A stretch of DNA of 64,000 bases from Candidatus Saccharibacteria bacterium oral taxon 488 (GCA_010202465.1 CP047919.1:186001-250000); one strand, 5' to 3'; counted from the first letter of the stretch, positions 8,288 through 17,197 are shown. Numbers and translations: made by a program. The notes: generated by a model from the sequence alone, not told the origin.

Positions 8288-9004
8288 ATGGATAAGGAAA
8301 GGCAGCCAAATATTTGGGGTGGGCATAATCTCAACCGGTTGGCAGAGGAAGCGTTTCGGCGCAATGAGGAAAAAGAGAAGGCGCAGGCTGTTGGTGAAAT
8401 ACTAAATTACCCCGACCGTAATGAGGCAAATACTATAGGTTTTCTATCTGAGAACACATTGTCGCGCCTTAGCTGGGCACTTAGCAAGGTTTTTGAAGTG
8501 AACTTCGCTTCTGGTTCTTGCGATACTGTGAAGGTAAAGCTGTTTAATCCCCACGAACGTGTCGTCGACAACTCTCTTGTCGTGCCAATGGAAGTAAATA
8601 CTTCAGTTGTAGCACTTGATGCTTATGGGCCTGGCTCTGTTGGACGAGACGGGGCAAAGGTTGGTTCGATTTTATTATTTAAGCTGTCGGCTCGCCTTAT
8701 TGATGAGCCGGTGCCGGATATGACGGCAAAGGACTTAGCGTGGGGTGATAATTGTACGTATGGTGTTCTTGTGGGCGATAGCGCAATTGACTATTTTGAG
8801 ATTGTTCAAACGAGTGGCGATGTCGTTCAGTCAGAGCTGCGCCGTAAGGATCCAACAGAGGAGAATGGTCAATCTGTCGAGGCGCAAGTCGTGACGCCGG
8901 GGCAGGATAGACTTATTGTTAACGAGCTTTCCTCTTCAAGTAATGAGGCACTTGAACTCGAGCAAGAGTTAGATAAGTTCATAGTGTCTCGCTCTGCTCA
9001 GTAA
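8288..9004 (+). CDS. Unrecognised hydrophilic protein, 238 aa
   Basis: No family is recognised. There is no signal peptide or membrane segment. The N-terminus is charged and helical (residues 10-40). The middle (about 70-185) is rich in short beta-type segments (VKVKLFNPHERVVDNSLVV, SILLFKLSARLI), and the tail is acidic (LELEQELDKFI). An AAGGAG site 9 bases upstream supports ATG 8288. It is a single-gene unit behind promoter P3. Confidence 0.7.
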   Translation: MDKERQPNIWGGHNLNRLAEEAFRRNEEKEKAQAVGEILNYPDRNEANTIGFLSENTLSRLSWALSKVFEVNFASGSCDTVKVKLFNPHERVVDNSLVVPMEVNTSVVALDAYGPGSVGRDGAKVGSILLFKLSARLIDEPVPDMTAKDLAWGDNCTYGVLVGDSAIDYFEIVQTSGDVVQSELRRKDPTEENGQSVEAQVVTPGQDRLIVNELSSSSNEALELEQELDKFIVSRSAQ

Positions 9005-9008
9005 CGGA

Positions 9009-9037
9009 TTGCTTTTGGTGTCGACTCGTGTTAAAAT
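9009..9037 (+). promoter_or_regulatory. Promoter of rpsB-tsf
   Basis: TTGCTT (9009-9014), a 17-bp spacer ending in TGT, then TAAAAT (9032-9037). It gives a leader of about 70 bases, unlike the leaderless units nearby. Confidence 0.6.
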
Positions 9038-9064
9038 GACGAGGTAACTAAATATAACGACACA

Positions 9065-9092
9065 GCCCGTCGCAGCTCCAAAAGTGGCGGGC
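9065..9092 (+). promoter_or_regulatory. Hairpin in the rpsB leader
   Basis: GCCCGTC (9065-9071) pairs with GGCGGGC (9086-9092), one pair being G-U, just before the AAAGGAG site of rpsB. Leaders of this operon are autoregulated by S2 in some bacteria; that role here is inference. Confidence 0.45.
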
Positions 9093-9112
9093 GAGGAAAA
9101 AGGAGTAATCTA

Positions 9113-9841
9113 ATGTCTGTAACAGTAGACATGAAAGCTTTGTTTGAAGCTGGTGTTCATTTCGGACACAAAACCAGCCGCTGGCACCCAAAGATGGCGC
9201 CATACATCCATTCAAAACGCCAGGATAGCCATATCATTGATTTGGCAAAGACAGCTGAGGCGCTAGAGAAGGCGCTGCCGGAGCTGACAAAAATCGCCGC
9301 TAGCGGTAAGAAGGTACTGTTCGTCGGTACGAAAAAGCAAGCTAAGGACGTGGTGCGCCAGGCGGCCGAGAGCATCAATCAGCCGTACGTGGTTGAGCGC
9401 TGGATCGGCGGTATGCTGACCAACGGCGCAACAATCGCTCAGCAGATCAAGAAACTGAAGAACCTCGAGAAGCGGATGGCGTCGGGCGATCTGGAGAAGC
9501 GCTACAACAAGCTAGAGGTGCAGCGTTTCCAGGAGGAAATTGACAACCTGAATTTCAAATACGGCGGTATTAAGAACTTGATGGGCAAGCCGGGCGCCGT
9601 GGTCGTGGTTGACGCGCTGACTGATGCGAATGCAGTGCGCGAGGCGGAGACTTTGGGCATCCCAGTATTTGCCGTGGTTGATACCAATGTCAATCCAACG
9701 GGTATCAATTACGTTATCCCAGGCAACGACGATGCGATCAAGAGCATCCAGCAGCTGCTTGACTACTTCACGGCGGCGGTAGCTGAGGGTGCGGGTAGCG
9801 TGAAGGCTGAAGAAAAACCAGTGAAAAAAGAGGAGAAATAG
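9113..9841 (+). CDS. rpsB: 30S ribosomal protein S2
   Basis: Small-subunit ribosomal protein, 242 aa. Typical S2 stretches include LFEAGVHFGHKTSRWHPKM near the N-terminus, ERWIGGMLTN and AVVDTNVNPTGINYVIPGNDDA. The C-terminus ends in a charged tail (EEKPVKKEEK). AAAGGAG lies upstream of the ATG. tsf follows after one base, the usual rpsB-tsf pair. Confidence 0.97.
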   Translation: MSVTVDMKALFEAGVHFGHKTSRWHPKMAPYIHSKRQDSHIIDLAKTAEALEKALPELTKIAASGKKVLFVGTKKQAKDVVRQAAESINQPYVVERWIGGMLTNGATIAQQIKKLKNLEKRMASGDLEKRYNKLEVQRFQEEIDNLNFKYGGIKNLMGKPGAVVVVDALTDANAVREAETLGIPVFAVVDTNVNPTGINYVIPGNDDAIKSIQQLLDYFTAAVAEGAGSVKAEEKPVKKEEK

Positions 9842-9842
9842 G

Positions 9843-10439
9843 ATGGGAGTTTCAGTTGACGACATTAAAAAGCTGCGCGAATTAACTGGCGTGGGCTTGA
9901 CTGATGCAAAGAAGGCGCTGGTCGAGACTGATGGCGATTTTGACAAGGCGCTGGAGGCGATGCGTAAAAAAGGCTTGACCAAGGCTGAGAAAAAGGGTGA
10001 CCGCGAAGCGCGTGAAGGCCTGATCGAGGGTTATGTACACTCGGGCCGAATTGGCGTGGTGGTTGAGGTGAACTGCGAGACTGATTTTGTGGCACGCTTG
10101 GATGATTTCAAGACGTTGGCGCACGAAATCGCTATGCAGATTGCAGCGATGAGTCCGAAGTATGTTTCTGAGACGGACATTCCGGCTAAGGAAATGGAGC
10201 GAGTGAAGGCAGAGCTGATGGCCAGTGAAGCACTCGCAAGCAAGCCTGAAGAGATGCGCGAAAAAATCGTTGAAGGTCAATTGAAAAAGCATTTTGTCGA
10301 ACAGGTGTTGATGAGCCAGGCATATATCTTAGATGACTCTAAGACAGTTGAGCAGCATGTCAAGGAAGCAATCGCTAAGCTTGGCGAGAACATCGTGGTG
10401 CGCCAGTTCAGGCGAATCGAGCTGGGTGTGAGCGAGTAG
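9843..10439 (+). CDS. tsf: Elongation factor Ts
   Basis: Nucleotide-exchange factor for EF-Tu. The 198-aa product has the N-terminal UBA-like domain (residues 1-45, LRELTGVGLTDAKKAL), the conserved CETDFVAR core, and a short C-terminal region (EQVLMSQAYILDDSKTVEQHV). It is shorter than the roughly 280-aa E. coli protein and close to the compact form known in other bacteria and mitochondria. pyrH and frr, the usual next genes, do not follow directly; frr is about 4 kb away. Confidence 0.96.
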   Translation: MGVSVDDIKKLRELTGVGLTDAKKALVETDGDFDKALEAMRKKGLTKAEKKGDREAREGLIEGYVHSGRIGVVVEVNCETDFVARLDDFKTLAHEIAMQIAAMSPKYVSETDIPAKEMERVKAELMASEALASKPEEMREKIVEGQLKKHFVEQVLMSQAYILDDSKTVEQHVKEAIAKLGENIVVRQFRRIELGVSE

Positions 10440-10525
10440 CTCTGAGCTTATTCGGGTGTCGTTCATATCTAGCTAGACCCCCGGTGCTAGCATATTGATC
10501 CGTAAGGGTGTTAAGATTTTATGTG

Positions 10526-10554
10526 TTGACAATATATTAAATCTGTGATAGTAT
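10526..10554 (+). promoter_or_regulatory. TTGACA promoter (P4)
   Basis: TTGACA (10526-10531), a 17-bp spacer, then TAGTAT (10549-10554). It drives the coiled-coil protein gene at 10610 after a leader of about 50 bases. Confidence 0.65.
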
Positions 10555-10609
10555 AGAGCATAAGATTAACTACAGTGATATTAAAACATATGAAGAATAT
10601 GAGGTCTGT

Positions 10610-12019
10610 ATGCATAAAATGAGCCCCGAATCAAGCGTAAGAACATCCTACACTGGCCACATGATTGATGGGTGGGGGAGCCTCTCTGAAAAAGGGGCAG
10701 ACTCTACTACTCCTGAACAGGATGGCCGTAATGGGGTGATGGCTATCGAGACAACCACCGATAAAAATAATCGAAAGTTTGCAGAAATTCCTGGGTATGA
10801 AGAGATCCGCCGACAGATTATTGATAGTAATGTATCTCATTCAGGGGAAACGGACGGCTGGAGCGCTGCTGTGTCACCAGAGAACGAGACTCAAGGATGG
10901 GTTGATCCGTTTGAGCAAACACCAGGTGGTCGTCGAGAGTCTTTGGCAAAACGAATTGTTGGTGGTCTGAAAGGCTTAGGAGAAAAACTAGCAAATCATG
11001 GCGGAGCGGCAAAGAGAAAGATTGGTGAAGTATTCAATAAGGCAGCTGAGACCGGGAAGAGTCTAAAAGAGACTATCGGTCAGGCTGCTCAGAGTGCTAA
11101 GGAGCGTCGTGCTGAACGCCGTCAGCAACGCGAGGAGGCTCGCGAGGACCGTGAAAATGAGTTGGCTACAAAAAGGCAGGAGCGTCAGGAGCGGGCCCAG
11201 AAGCGCAAAGAGGCGGCAGGCGAACGCCGCGAGGTGGCTAGGAATGACAGAAATGCTGAAGTTGAGGATTTGCGAAAAAGGGCTGGACTCAGGGAAGAGA
11301 TCGCGACTATAGAAGGTGAGCAAAGTGGTATTAATACAGAAATTGCTGGAACAAAGGCAGAGATTGAGGCAATGTCGAGTGGCGAACTGGCGGCTGCGTT
11401 TGAGCAACTGACAACGGCGCGTAAAGCGTATAGGGATAGCGAACACCTGGCTGATTCTACTGAAGGTCAACGACTGGCATTAGCAGTGAGTATAGCGGAA
11501 GGTGCATGGCAAGCCGCAGCTGGTCGAGTCAATATGCGTAAGCTCGATTTGCAAGGACTTGAGGCGGAACGGCAAAGTCTTGAGGGTCAGCGCCAAGAGG
11601 CTCTCGATAAGATTCGTGAGATAAATGAGCAGCGAGGTGAGCGCATAACGGCTGCCAAAGAAAGGAAGGTGACACGCCGCGCGGCGCGCCAGGAAAAGCT
11701 GGCGGGTGTAAAGGAGGTGATCGGTGATGGTTTTCAGTCTGCTGGCAAGCGGGTCAGTGCCACTGCCGATCGGTTAGGTAGGGCGGCTGGCCGTGCAACC
11801 GAGCGAATCGGTGAGATGCGCACTACCGTAGCGCAGCGACTGCGGGATATCGGTAGCTACCTATCACGTCCGTTTGCTTTCATGGGGCGTAAGACAAAAG
11901 AAACGCTCACGGCAACAGGTGACTTCACCCGACGGTTCGGCAGGGCAGCGGTTGCAGGTCATATAGCGTTCACACAGGAGATGCAAAACCCGAATTCTAA
12001 TGTAGGTGATAGAGTCTAA
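10610..12019 (+). CDS. Long charged coiled-coil protein, unrecognised
   Basis: No family is recognised. The 469-aa product has a polar N-terminus (1-115), then a very basic arginine- and glutamate-rich region (about 125-225, with repeats of the type RRAERRQQREEARED) and heptad-like helices (about 225-365) that should form a coiled coil. The C-terminus is basic and amphipathic (RLGRAAGRATERIGEMR, RPFAFMGRKTKETL). There is no signal peptide or clear membrane helix. It could be structural or nucleic-acid binding; the sequence does not decide. The small gene at 12105 follows. Confidence 0.7.
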   Translation: MHKMSPESSVRTSYTGHMIDGWGSLSEKGADSTTPEQDGRNGVMAIETTTDKNNRKFAEIPGYEEIRRQIIDSNVSHSGETDGWSAAVSPENETQGWVDPFEQTPGGRRESLAKRIVGGLKGLGEKLANHGGAAKRKIGEVFNKAAETGKSLKETIGQAAQSAKERRAERRQQREEAREDRENELATKRQERQERAQKRKEAAGERREVARNDRNAEVEDLRKRAGLREEIATIEGEQSGINTEIAGTKAEIEAMSSGELAAAFEQLTTARKAYRDSEHLADSTEGQRLALAVSIAEGAWQAAAGRVNMRKLDLQGLEAERQSLEGQRQEALDKIREINEQRGERITAAKERKVTRRAARQEKLAGVKEVIGDGFQSAGKRVSATADRLGRAAGRATERIGEMRTTVAQRLRDIGSYLSRPFAFMGRKTKETLTATGDFTRRFGRAAVAGHIAFTQEMQNPNSNVGDRV

Positions 12020-12104
12020 TCCTAACGAGATAAATAGTAGGCAACTTGTTGAGGAAATTGATACGACGGTTGAGATAACTAATAAAATAAAAAAAGGATA
12101 GTTT

Positions 12105-12467
12105 ATGAATAACGACAATACACCACAGGTTAATCTTGATGAAGCGTTGATTACGGTCGGTCGGCTACGAGAGATGGGTATTAATCTGCCAGAACAGCAG
12201 TTGCAAGAGTTGGCTGTTCACGTGCAAGATACGATTAATGAGCGGATTGGCGAGGAGGCTGTAGAGTCTCTAACAGGTGAACAGCTGGAAGAATTAATCA
12301 CAATGCAGGATAATGGTGCACCGGGCGATCAGATTAGTGAGTGGTTGCGTACACGAGTACCGGATTACGAGCAAATAGTTGAAGATAATACTATGATTGT
12401 ACTTGGCGAAGTCGCCGATGACATTGATGCAATTCAACAACCAAAACCTGAAGCCGAGCGAGAGTGA
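12105..12467 (+). CDS. Small acidic protein, possibly DUF5663-like
   Basis: The 120-aa product is acidic and helical, with a pattern of LPEQQLQELAVHVQDTINERIGE, then EQLEELITMQD, then ISEWLRTRVPDYEQIVED. From memory this resembles DUF5663, a domain of unknown function common in Patescibacteria; a profile search would be decisive. AAAGGA lies upstream of the ATG. It lies 85 bases after the coiled-coil gene and before a clear terminator, so the two probably form one unit. Confidence 0.7.
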   Translation: MNNDNTPQVNLDEALITVGRLREMGINLPEQQLQELAVHVQDTINERIGEEAVESLTGEQLEELITMQDNGAPGDQISEWLRTRVPDYEQIVEDNTMIVLGEVADDIDAIQQPKPEAERE

Positions 12468-12499
12468 ATAATATCGTCACGCTTAGCTTAGCATGATAC

Positions 12500-12523
12500 A
12501 TCCCGCCAAAATGGCGGGATTTT
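12500..12523 (+). terminator. Rho-independent terminator
   Basis: Perfect 9-bp stem (12500-12508 with 12512-12520), loop AAA, followed by TTT. It lies after the 12105 gene and touches the stop codon of convergent recF. Confidence 0.7.
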
Positions 12524-13577
12524 AGCGCGTTGAGACTATCAAACAATCATCCCTCTGGTGGCGGGCGTCAGTGGTGGTGACGATGAATTGATGATGTTGG
12601 ATGGTCTCTTGGAGGAGTTTTTCGCGAGTGGCATCTAGTTCAGAAAACACATCATCCAGGAGGATGAGCGGTCGCGATTGGCTGACCTTCGTTTGTAGTT
12701 CCAGCTCAAGCAGCTTGAAAGCCAGCATAATGGTACGCATCTCGCCGCGCGAGGCGACCTTGATGGCTGGCTGGCTGTGGAGGAAAATCGTAAAATCTTC
12801 GCGGTGCGGGCCGGCCGAGGTGTGGCCTGTAGCGATCTCATAGTCGCGGGCGCGCTGCAGGCGGTCGAGAAGTGCTTGTTCGTATCGATCAAGCGATGCA
12901 CTGGCTTGATAGGCGGCTGCAAAGGCTATTTCGTATCCTGCCAGCGCTGCATATAAACTACTCAGCGCCGCCTCGTGCTTAGCCAAGAATTCAGCGCGGG
13001 CTTGGGCGATGTGAGTCGCTAGCTGGACGAACTTAATATCCCAGGCAAAAAGATGATCGCGCCAGTTTTGGGTCGTCTCGTGGGGGTGTTTGAGTAGTTC
13101 ATTGCGCTGGAGCAAGGTTCGATGAAAGGCGCGGAGTGTGGCTTCGTATTGAGCATCCAGTCGAGACAATATACCGTCCAGAAAATCCCGTCGCCGCGAT
13201 GGTGAGGAAGAGATGAGTCGTAGCTCGCTTGGCTCAAACAGAACGACTGGCAGGCGATGTTTACGGGGAAGGAGTTTGCTGTGGCTATCGCTAATCGTAA
13301 ATTCTTTGCTTATCGTGCCGTCGGCTGTGCGGAGCAGCTGGAGGCGTCGAGAGGTGTTGTTGGTTTCGAGGTGGATGATGGTTTGCGTTTGGTCGTGCTG
13401 CATACAGTCGGCGAGGCTGCCGCGAAAGCTGCTGCCGCGGAGGGCTACGTATATCGCTTCGAGCAAGTTTGTCTTGCCCGTACCGTTTGGTCCAACGATG
13501 ACGGTGCCGCCTGGCGCCAGTGTCGTCTCATAAAGGCCGTAGGAGCGAAAATGATATAGTTTAATGTGTGTTATCAC
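12522..13577 (-). CDS. recF: DNA replication and repair protein RecF
   Basis: SMC-like ATPase that helps load RecA at gaps together with RecO and RecR; recO is at 54328. The 351-aa product has Walker A GPNGTGKTN (29-37), an ABC-type signature region and Walker B LILLDDVFSELD (about residue 312). The start is GTG 13577, with TGATATAAT 8 bases upstream. dnaA, dnaN and gyrB, common neighbours of recF, are not here, so this is probably not the origin region. Confidence 0.93.
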   Translation of the reverse strand: MITHIKLYHFRSYGLYETTLAPGGTVIVGPNGTGKTNLLEAIYVALRGSSFRGSLADCMQHDQTQTIIHLETNNTSRRLQLLRTADGTISKEFTISDSHSKLLPRKHRLPVVLFEPSELRLISSSPSRRRDFLDGILSRLDAQYEATLRAFHRTLLQRNELLKHPHETTQNWRDHLFAWDIKFVQLATHIAQARAEFLAKHEAALSSLYAALAGYEIAFAAAYQASASLDRYEQALLDRLQRARDYEIATGHTSAGPHREDFTIFLHSQPAIKVASRGEMRTIMLAFKLLELELQTKVSQSRPLILLDDVFSELDATREKLLQETIQHHQFIVTTTDARHQRDDCLIVSTR

Positions 13578-13585
13578 TGATGATA

Positions 13586-13594
13586 ATTATATCA
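13586..13594 (-). promoter_or_regulatory. Extended -10 box of recF, leaderless
   Basis: TGATATAAT on the minus strand, ending 8 bases before GTG 13577. Confidence 0.6.
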
Positions 13595-14248
13595 CGCGGC
13601 TTCTTCTGGCGAGGTTAGTTCCGCATAGGGATCGGCTACCCGTCGGAGATTTTTTTGATCCTCTGGATCAATGAGCTCTGGATGAGAGAGAATGCTATGT
13701 TTGATGTGGGTTTCACGCAGCGAAAGGGGACGTTGCATGTCTCTATATTCGGGCGGTAGGTCTTGCTCGCTGCCACTAGTAATATCGTTTTTGATGACAC
13801 ATTCCCATGTGTCGGGCACGCTCTCGATGAGCTTGACATGGTGAGTGCCGGTGACGCCCAAGTAATCAATAGGCATTGGCGGAAATTCAATGGTGGCTCG
13901 TGGCGTCTCGGGGTGCTCCTCTATATACCAGGCTTCTGCACGGCGGATGGTGAATTCCTGTCCCTCGTATCTAACTTTTACGGCCTTGAAGCCGTCGGAG
14001 CGTTCTTTGTCGGCATCAAGAGTGTCGTTGTTTTCAGCGGCGATTGCGGTAGCCTCATCAAAGAATTGATTACTCTCGTCTTGGTCGCCTGGTGTTTTCA
14101 CGTCGCCAGTAGGCTCGTTGATACCATCCGGGAGATTACCGTAAAGGTCTGCATTATAGCCACTGTTGCGTGCTGCAATTTCCTCAGGGTTAAGCGGCGG
14201 CTCTTTCGTCTCATCAGTTCGCTTTAGTCGCTCAATATCGTAGGCCAT
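13592..14248 (-). CDS. Unrecognised acidic protein, 218 aa
   Basis: No family is recognised. The product is hydrophilic and acidic. Residues 1-85 look disordered (rich in E, D, N, P). A possible folded part spans about 88-160 (KVRYEGQEFTIRRAEAWYIEEH, TIEFPPMPIDYLGVTGTHHVKLIE), and a helical tail follows. It lies immediately upstream of recF, whose -10 box is just at its stop codon. Its own TATAAT (14267-14272) leaves an 18-base leader with AGAAG before the ATG. Confidence 0.65.
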   Translation of the reverse strand: MAYDIERLKRTDETKEPPLNPEEIAARNSGYNADLYGNLPDGINEPTGDVKTPGDQDESNQFFDEATAIAAENNDTLDADKERSDGFKAVKVRYEGQEFTIRRAEAWYIEEHPETPRATIEFPPMPIDYLGVTGTHHVKLIESVPDTWECVIKNDITSGSEQDLPPEYRDMQRPLSLRETHIKHSILSHPELIDPEDQKNLRRVADPYAELTSPEEAA

Positions 14249-14266
14249 CTTCTAAGTTTCTGTTTA

Positions 14267-14272
14267 ATTATA
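14267..14272 (-). promoter_or_regulatory. -10 box of the 13592-14248 gene
   Basis: TATAAT on the minus strand, 18 bases before ATG 14248; this is a short-leader unit. Confidence 0.45.
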
Positions 14273-14336
14273 CGTTAACGTTTTGATTTTAGCATGAATA
14301 TTTGGATAAGTCAAGCAGACAACCCCGTCAACAGTC

Positions 14337-14345
14337 TGCTATAAT
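14337..14345 (+). promoter_or_regulatory. Extended -10 box of the frr operon
   Basis: TGCTATAAT followed by a leader of about 18 bases with GGGAGG (14360-14365) before ATG 14370. This is one of the few units headed by a Shine-Dalgarno site. Confidence 0.65.
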
Positions 14346-14369
14346 GGATGACAGATAACGGGAGGAAAT

Positions 14370-14924
14370 ATGTTTGACACACAACCATATGAGGATAAAA
14401 TGGCGCAGGCGTTTAGTCATTTTCAGGACGAGCTGAAAAAGGTGCGGACAGGCCGGGCGCACGCCGGGATGCTGGACGGCGTGATGGTGGAGGCGTATGG
14501 GACGCGGATGCCGTTGAACCAGGTGGCAAATGTGACGGCGCCGGAGGCGCAGATGCTGCTGGTGACGCCGTTTGATCCGAGTAATATTACGGCAATTTCG
14601 GCAGCGATTCGCGATAATCAGAGCTTGGGCTTTAATCCGTCCGATGACGGTCGGGTGGTGCGGGTGCCAGTGCCGGCATTGACTGAGGAACGCCGCAAGC
14701 AATTAGTCAAGCAAGTGAGCGAAAAAGTCGAAGAGGCGCGGATCGCTATGCGGACAATTCGTCAGGACGCCCTGAAGGAGGCCAAGCGTATGAAAGACGC
14801 CAAGGATCTCGGTGAGGATGATTATAAGCGAGTCGAGAAGGAAATTGATGCGCTGATGAGTAAGGTGCAGGCACAAATTGACGAAGCGTTTAAGGCAAAA
14901 GAAAAGGATGTGTTGACGGTTTGA
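14370..14924 (+). CDS. frr: Ribosome recycling factor
   Basis: Splits post-termination ribosomes together with EF-G. The 184-aa length is typical. Conserved stretches include FQDELKKVRTGRAHAGMLDG, the PFDPSNITAISAAIRDNQSLGFNPSDDG region and the C-terminal KEAKRMKDAKDLGEDDYKRVEKEID. It heads a run frr - nucleotidyltransferase-like - uppS - rseP - CPBP - proS with junctions that overlap or nearly touch, so this is one operon. Confidence 0.97.
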   Translation: MFDTQPYEDKMAQAFSHFQDELKKVRTGRAHAGMLDGVMVEAYGTRMPLNQVANVTAPEAQMLLVTPFDPSNITAISAAIRDNQSLGFNPSDDGRVVRVPVPALTEERRKQLVKQVSEKVEEARIAMRTIRQDALKEAKRMKDAKDLGEDDYKRVEKEIDALMSKVQAQIDEAFKAKEKDVLTV

Positions 14925-15340
14925 TGAATCAGACGTTTGCCGAGCGCGTGAAAGAGTTAGGGCTGCCGCTGGATCAGATTATCATCATCGGCAGTGGTAT
15001 TTTGGATCAATTAGGAATTCGTCAGTCCACTGATATTGACGTGGCGGTTGACCGGGCGACATTAGAAAAGATTGCTGGTGATAGCGACTGGGCCGAAAAG
15101 CTTGATACAAACCAACGCCGGTATTTGGTGAAGTGTGATGGATCGGCCGAGATCTGGGACGGCTGGGAGATTGATGGGCGAATTGTTGAGTATGACGAGC
15201 TACTGGACTACGCGGTGGAATATGACGGTGTGAAGTTTGTTAATCTAGATTTTCTGCGGCGCTGGAAAAACTGGCGCGGGCGCGAAAAAGATATCCAGGA
15301 TGTGAGGTTAATTGATGAGTGGAGGGCGAAACATGAGTGA
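14924..15340 (+). CDS. Nucleotidyltransferase-fold protein
   Basis: The 138-aa product has the core pattern GSG-x6-G-x9-DIDVAV (residues 20-45) of the polymerase-beta-like nucleotidyltransferase fold; the DID pair would bind metal. The rest is short and acidic, with a tryptophan-rich end (FLRRWKNWRGREKDIQD). The substrate is unknown and I cannot assign it to an antitoxin or kinase family. The ATG overlaps the frr stop (TGATG), so it is translationally coupled. It occupies the place of missing operon members between frr and uppS. Confidence 0.7.
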   Translation: MNQTFAERVKELGLPLDQIIIIGSGILDQLGIRQSTDIDVAVDRATLEKIAGDSDWAEKLDTNQRRYLVKCDGSAEIWDGWEIDGRIVEYDELLDYAVEYDGVKFVNLDFLRRWKNWRGREKDIQDVRLIDEWRAKHE

Positions 15341-16028
15341 AAAAACAGAATTGCCGAGGCACGTTGGCTTTATCGTTGACGGTAATCGTCGCTGGGCGAA
15401 GAAACACGGGCTGCCGGCTTATGAGGGGCACTTGGCGGGATACAACAGCCTGAAGGATGTGCTACTAGAGACGTTGCGCCGTGGCGTCAAGTATGCCAGC
15501 GCGTATGTGTTCAGTACAGAAAATTGGAAGCGTTCTGAGGAGGAGGTTGGGCATTTGATGGGTCTGCTGCTCAAGGTGCTGGAGTCAGACGTGCCGATAT
15601 TTCTGGAGCACAATGTACGGATGCGGGTGATTGGCTCACGCGAGGGGCTGTCAGAGACCTTACGAAAAGCGATTGAGCGAGCCGAGGAGCGAACGCGGAA
15701 TTTGACGGGTGGCGAGCTGCTTTTGTGTCTTAACTACGGCGGACATTTAGAAATTGCCGACGCAGTTAAAAAAATTGTTCAGTCGGGCGTGACAGCCGAA
15801 GACGTGACGCCAGAACTGATCGCTCAGAACTTGTATGCACCGGAAGTGCCGCCATGTGACCTCATCGTGCGAACAAGCGGCGAACAGCGATTGAGTAATT
15901 TTATGCTGTGGCGGGCGGCATACAGTGAGCTAATGTTTATCGAGAAAAACTGGCCGGATATGACGATAAAAGATGTGGAGTTCATTCTGGAAGAGTACAA
16001 AAAACGTAATCGGCGCTTTGGAGGGTAA
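15333..16028 (+). CDS. uppS: Isoprenyl transferase (undecaprenyl diphosphate synthase)
   Basis: Makes the C55 lipid carrier for cell-wall precursors by cis-prenyl addition. The 231-aa product has the catalytic motif DGNRRWAKKHG (from Asp16), FSTENWKRS and the C-terminal RTSGEQRLSNFMLW. ATG 15333 is chosen because GGAGGG lies about 5 bases upstream. It overlaps the previous gene by 8 bases. cdsA and often dxr usually follow; here rseP does. Confidence 0.95.
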   Translation: MSEKTELPRHVGFIVDGNRRWAKKHGLPAYEGHLAGYNSLKDVLLETLRRGVKYASAYVFSTENWKRSEEEVGHLMGLLLKVLESDVPIFLEHNVRMRVIGSREGLSETLRKAIERAEERTRNLTGGELLLCLNYGGHLEIADAVKKIVQSGVTAEDVTPELIAQNLYAPEVPPCDLIVRTSGEQRLSNFMLWRAAYSELMFIEKNWPDMTIKDVEFILEEYKKRNRRFGG

Positions 16029-16030
16029 TA

Positions 16031-17197
16031 ATGGTGTTCATTGGAATTTTGGTTGGGCTGATCATACTGGTTTTGCTGGTGGTGGTGCACGAATTGGGTC
16101 ACGCGATCGTGGCGCGGCGTAACGGTGTGGTGGTTGAAGAATTTGGTATCGGCTTTCCGCCAGCTGCAAAAAAATGGCGGCCTAAAACGAGCTTTCTCGG
16201 CAAGAATGTGGTGTTTAGTCTAAACTGGCTGCCGCTCGGCGGGTTCGTCAAACTGAAGGGCGAATACGATTCTGCCGAAGGCGCGGGAACGTATGGCGGC
16301 GCTACTTTTTGGGTAAAGACCAAGATTTTGCTAGCCGGCGTGATGATGAATTGGCTGACGGCCGTCGTGTTGTTCATGATATTGGCGCTGGTGGGGATGC
16401 CAAAAATTTTACCACAGCAAGCGGTGCTGCCATTTGATTCACGGATGGAACGTTCGGCATTGACGGTGGCGCGAGTGACACCAGCCTCGCCGGCAGAAAA
16501 AGTTGGCCTTCAGCGTGGCGATGAAGTGCGCAAGATCGGCGATCATAGTGTGGCAACACCAGCCGAGCTGTCGGCAGCCACGAAAGCACAGGCTGGTCGC
16601 GAGATGACGATTGAGCTGGTGCGCGGCGGTCAGGTGCTCACCAAGCGGGTCAAATTGCAAACTGCCGACCAAGCAAAAAATGGCGGCTATCTCGGCGTCG
16701 GTCCGCAACAGACAGAAACGATTCACAGTACCTGGTCGGCACCAATCGCAGCAGTGGTGACCACGGGGCAATTGACGTATGAGACAGTGGCGGGCGTTGG
16801 CTCAATCCTCATAAAAACGATCAACGGGACGATCGGGCAATTATTTGGCTCATCAGAATCTCGCCAGGCGGCCAAGGCTGATCTGGCGGCAGTTGGCGAA
16901 AGCGTGGCTGGGCCGGTCGGCATCTTGGGCGTGTTGTTTCCGTCAGTGCTGAGTTCTGGTGTGACGCAAATTTTACTACTGGCGGCAATCATTTCACTGA
17001 CGCTGGCGGTGATGAACGTACTGCCAATTCCAGCGCTAGACGGTGGGCGGTGGTTTACGATGGCGGGCTTTAAATTATTCAAGAAAAAATTGACCAAAGA
17101 GCGCGAGGAAACGATTCAAGGTATCGGTTTCTTGGTGCTAATGGCGCTGACGGTTTTAGTGACGTGGAGTGACATCGCGAAGGTATTAAGGGGGTGA
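16031..17197 (+). CDS. rseP: RseP-family site-2 zinc metalloprotease
   Basis: Intramembrane protease that cleaves membrane proteins or signal-peptide remnants within the bilayer. The zinc motif HELGH is at residues 20-24 in the first membrane segment. A PDZ domain follows (about 140-215, PAEKVGLQRGDEV), and the third zinc ligand is in PALDGGRW near the C-terminus. Length is 388 aa. In E. coli the homologue follows dxr in the same cluster. Confidence 0.94.
   Translation: MVFIGILVGLIILVLLVVVHELGHAIVARRNGVVVEEFGIGFPPAAKKWRPKTSFLGKNVVFSLNWLPLGGFVKLKGEYDSAEGAGTYGGATFWVKTKILLAGVMMNWLTAVVLFMILALVGMPKILPQQAVLPFDSRMERSALTVARVTPASPAEKVGLQRGDEVRKIGDHSVATPAELSAATKAQAGREMTIELVRGGQVLTKRVKLQTADQAKNGGYLGVGPQQTETIHSTWSAPIAAVVTTGQLTYETVAGVGSILIKTINGTIGQLFGSSESRQAAKADLAAVGESVAGPVGILGVLFPSVLSSGVTQILLLAAIISLTLAVMNVLPIPALDGGRWFTMAGFKLFKKKLTKEREETIQGIGFLVLMALTVLVTWSDIAKVLRG

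Noticed and set aside
12522..13577. Replication origin near recF
   Set aside because: dnaA, dnaN and gyrB are absent and no cluster of DnaA boxes was noticed.
13763..14227. A 154-codon plus-strand frame opposite the 13592-14248 gene
   Set aside because: It has no start site or promoter, whereas the minus-strand frame has a leader and -10 box and the acidic style of its neighbours.
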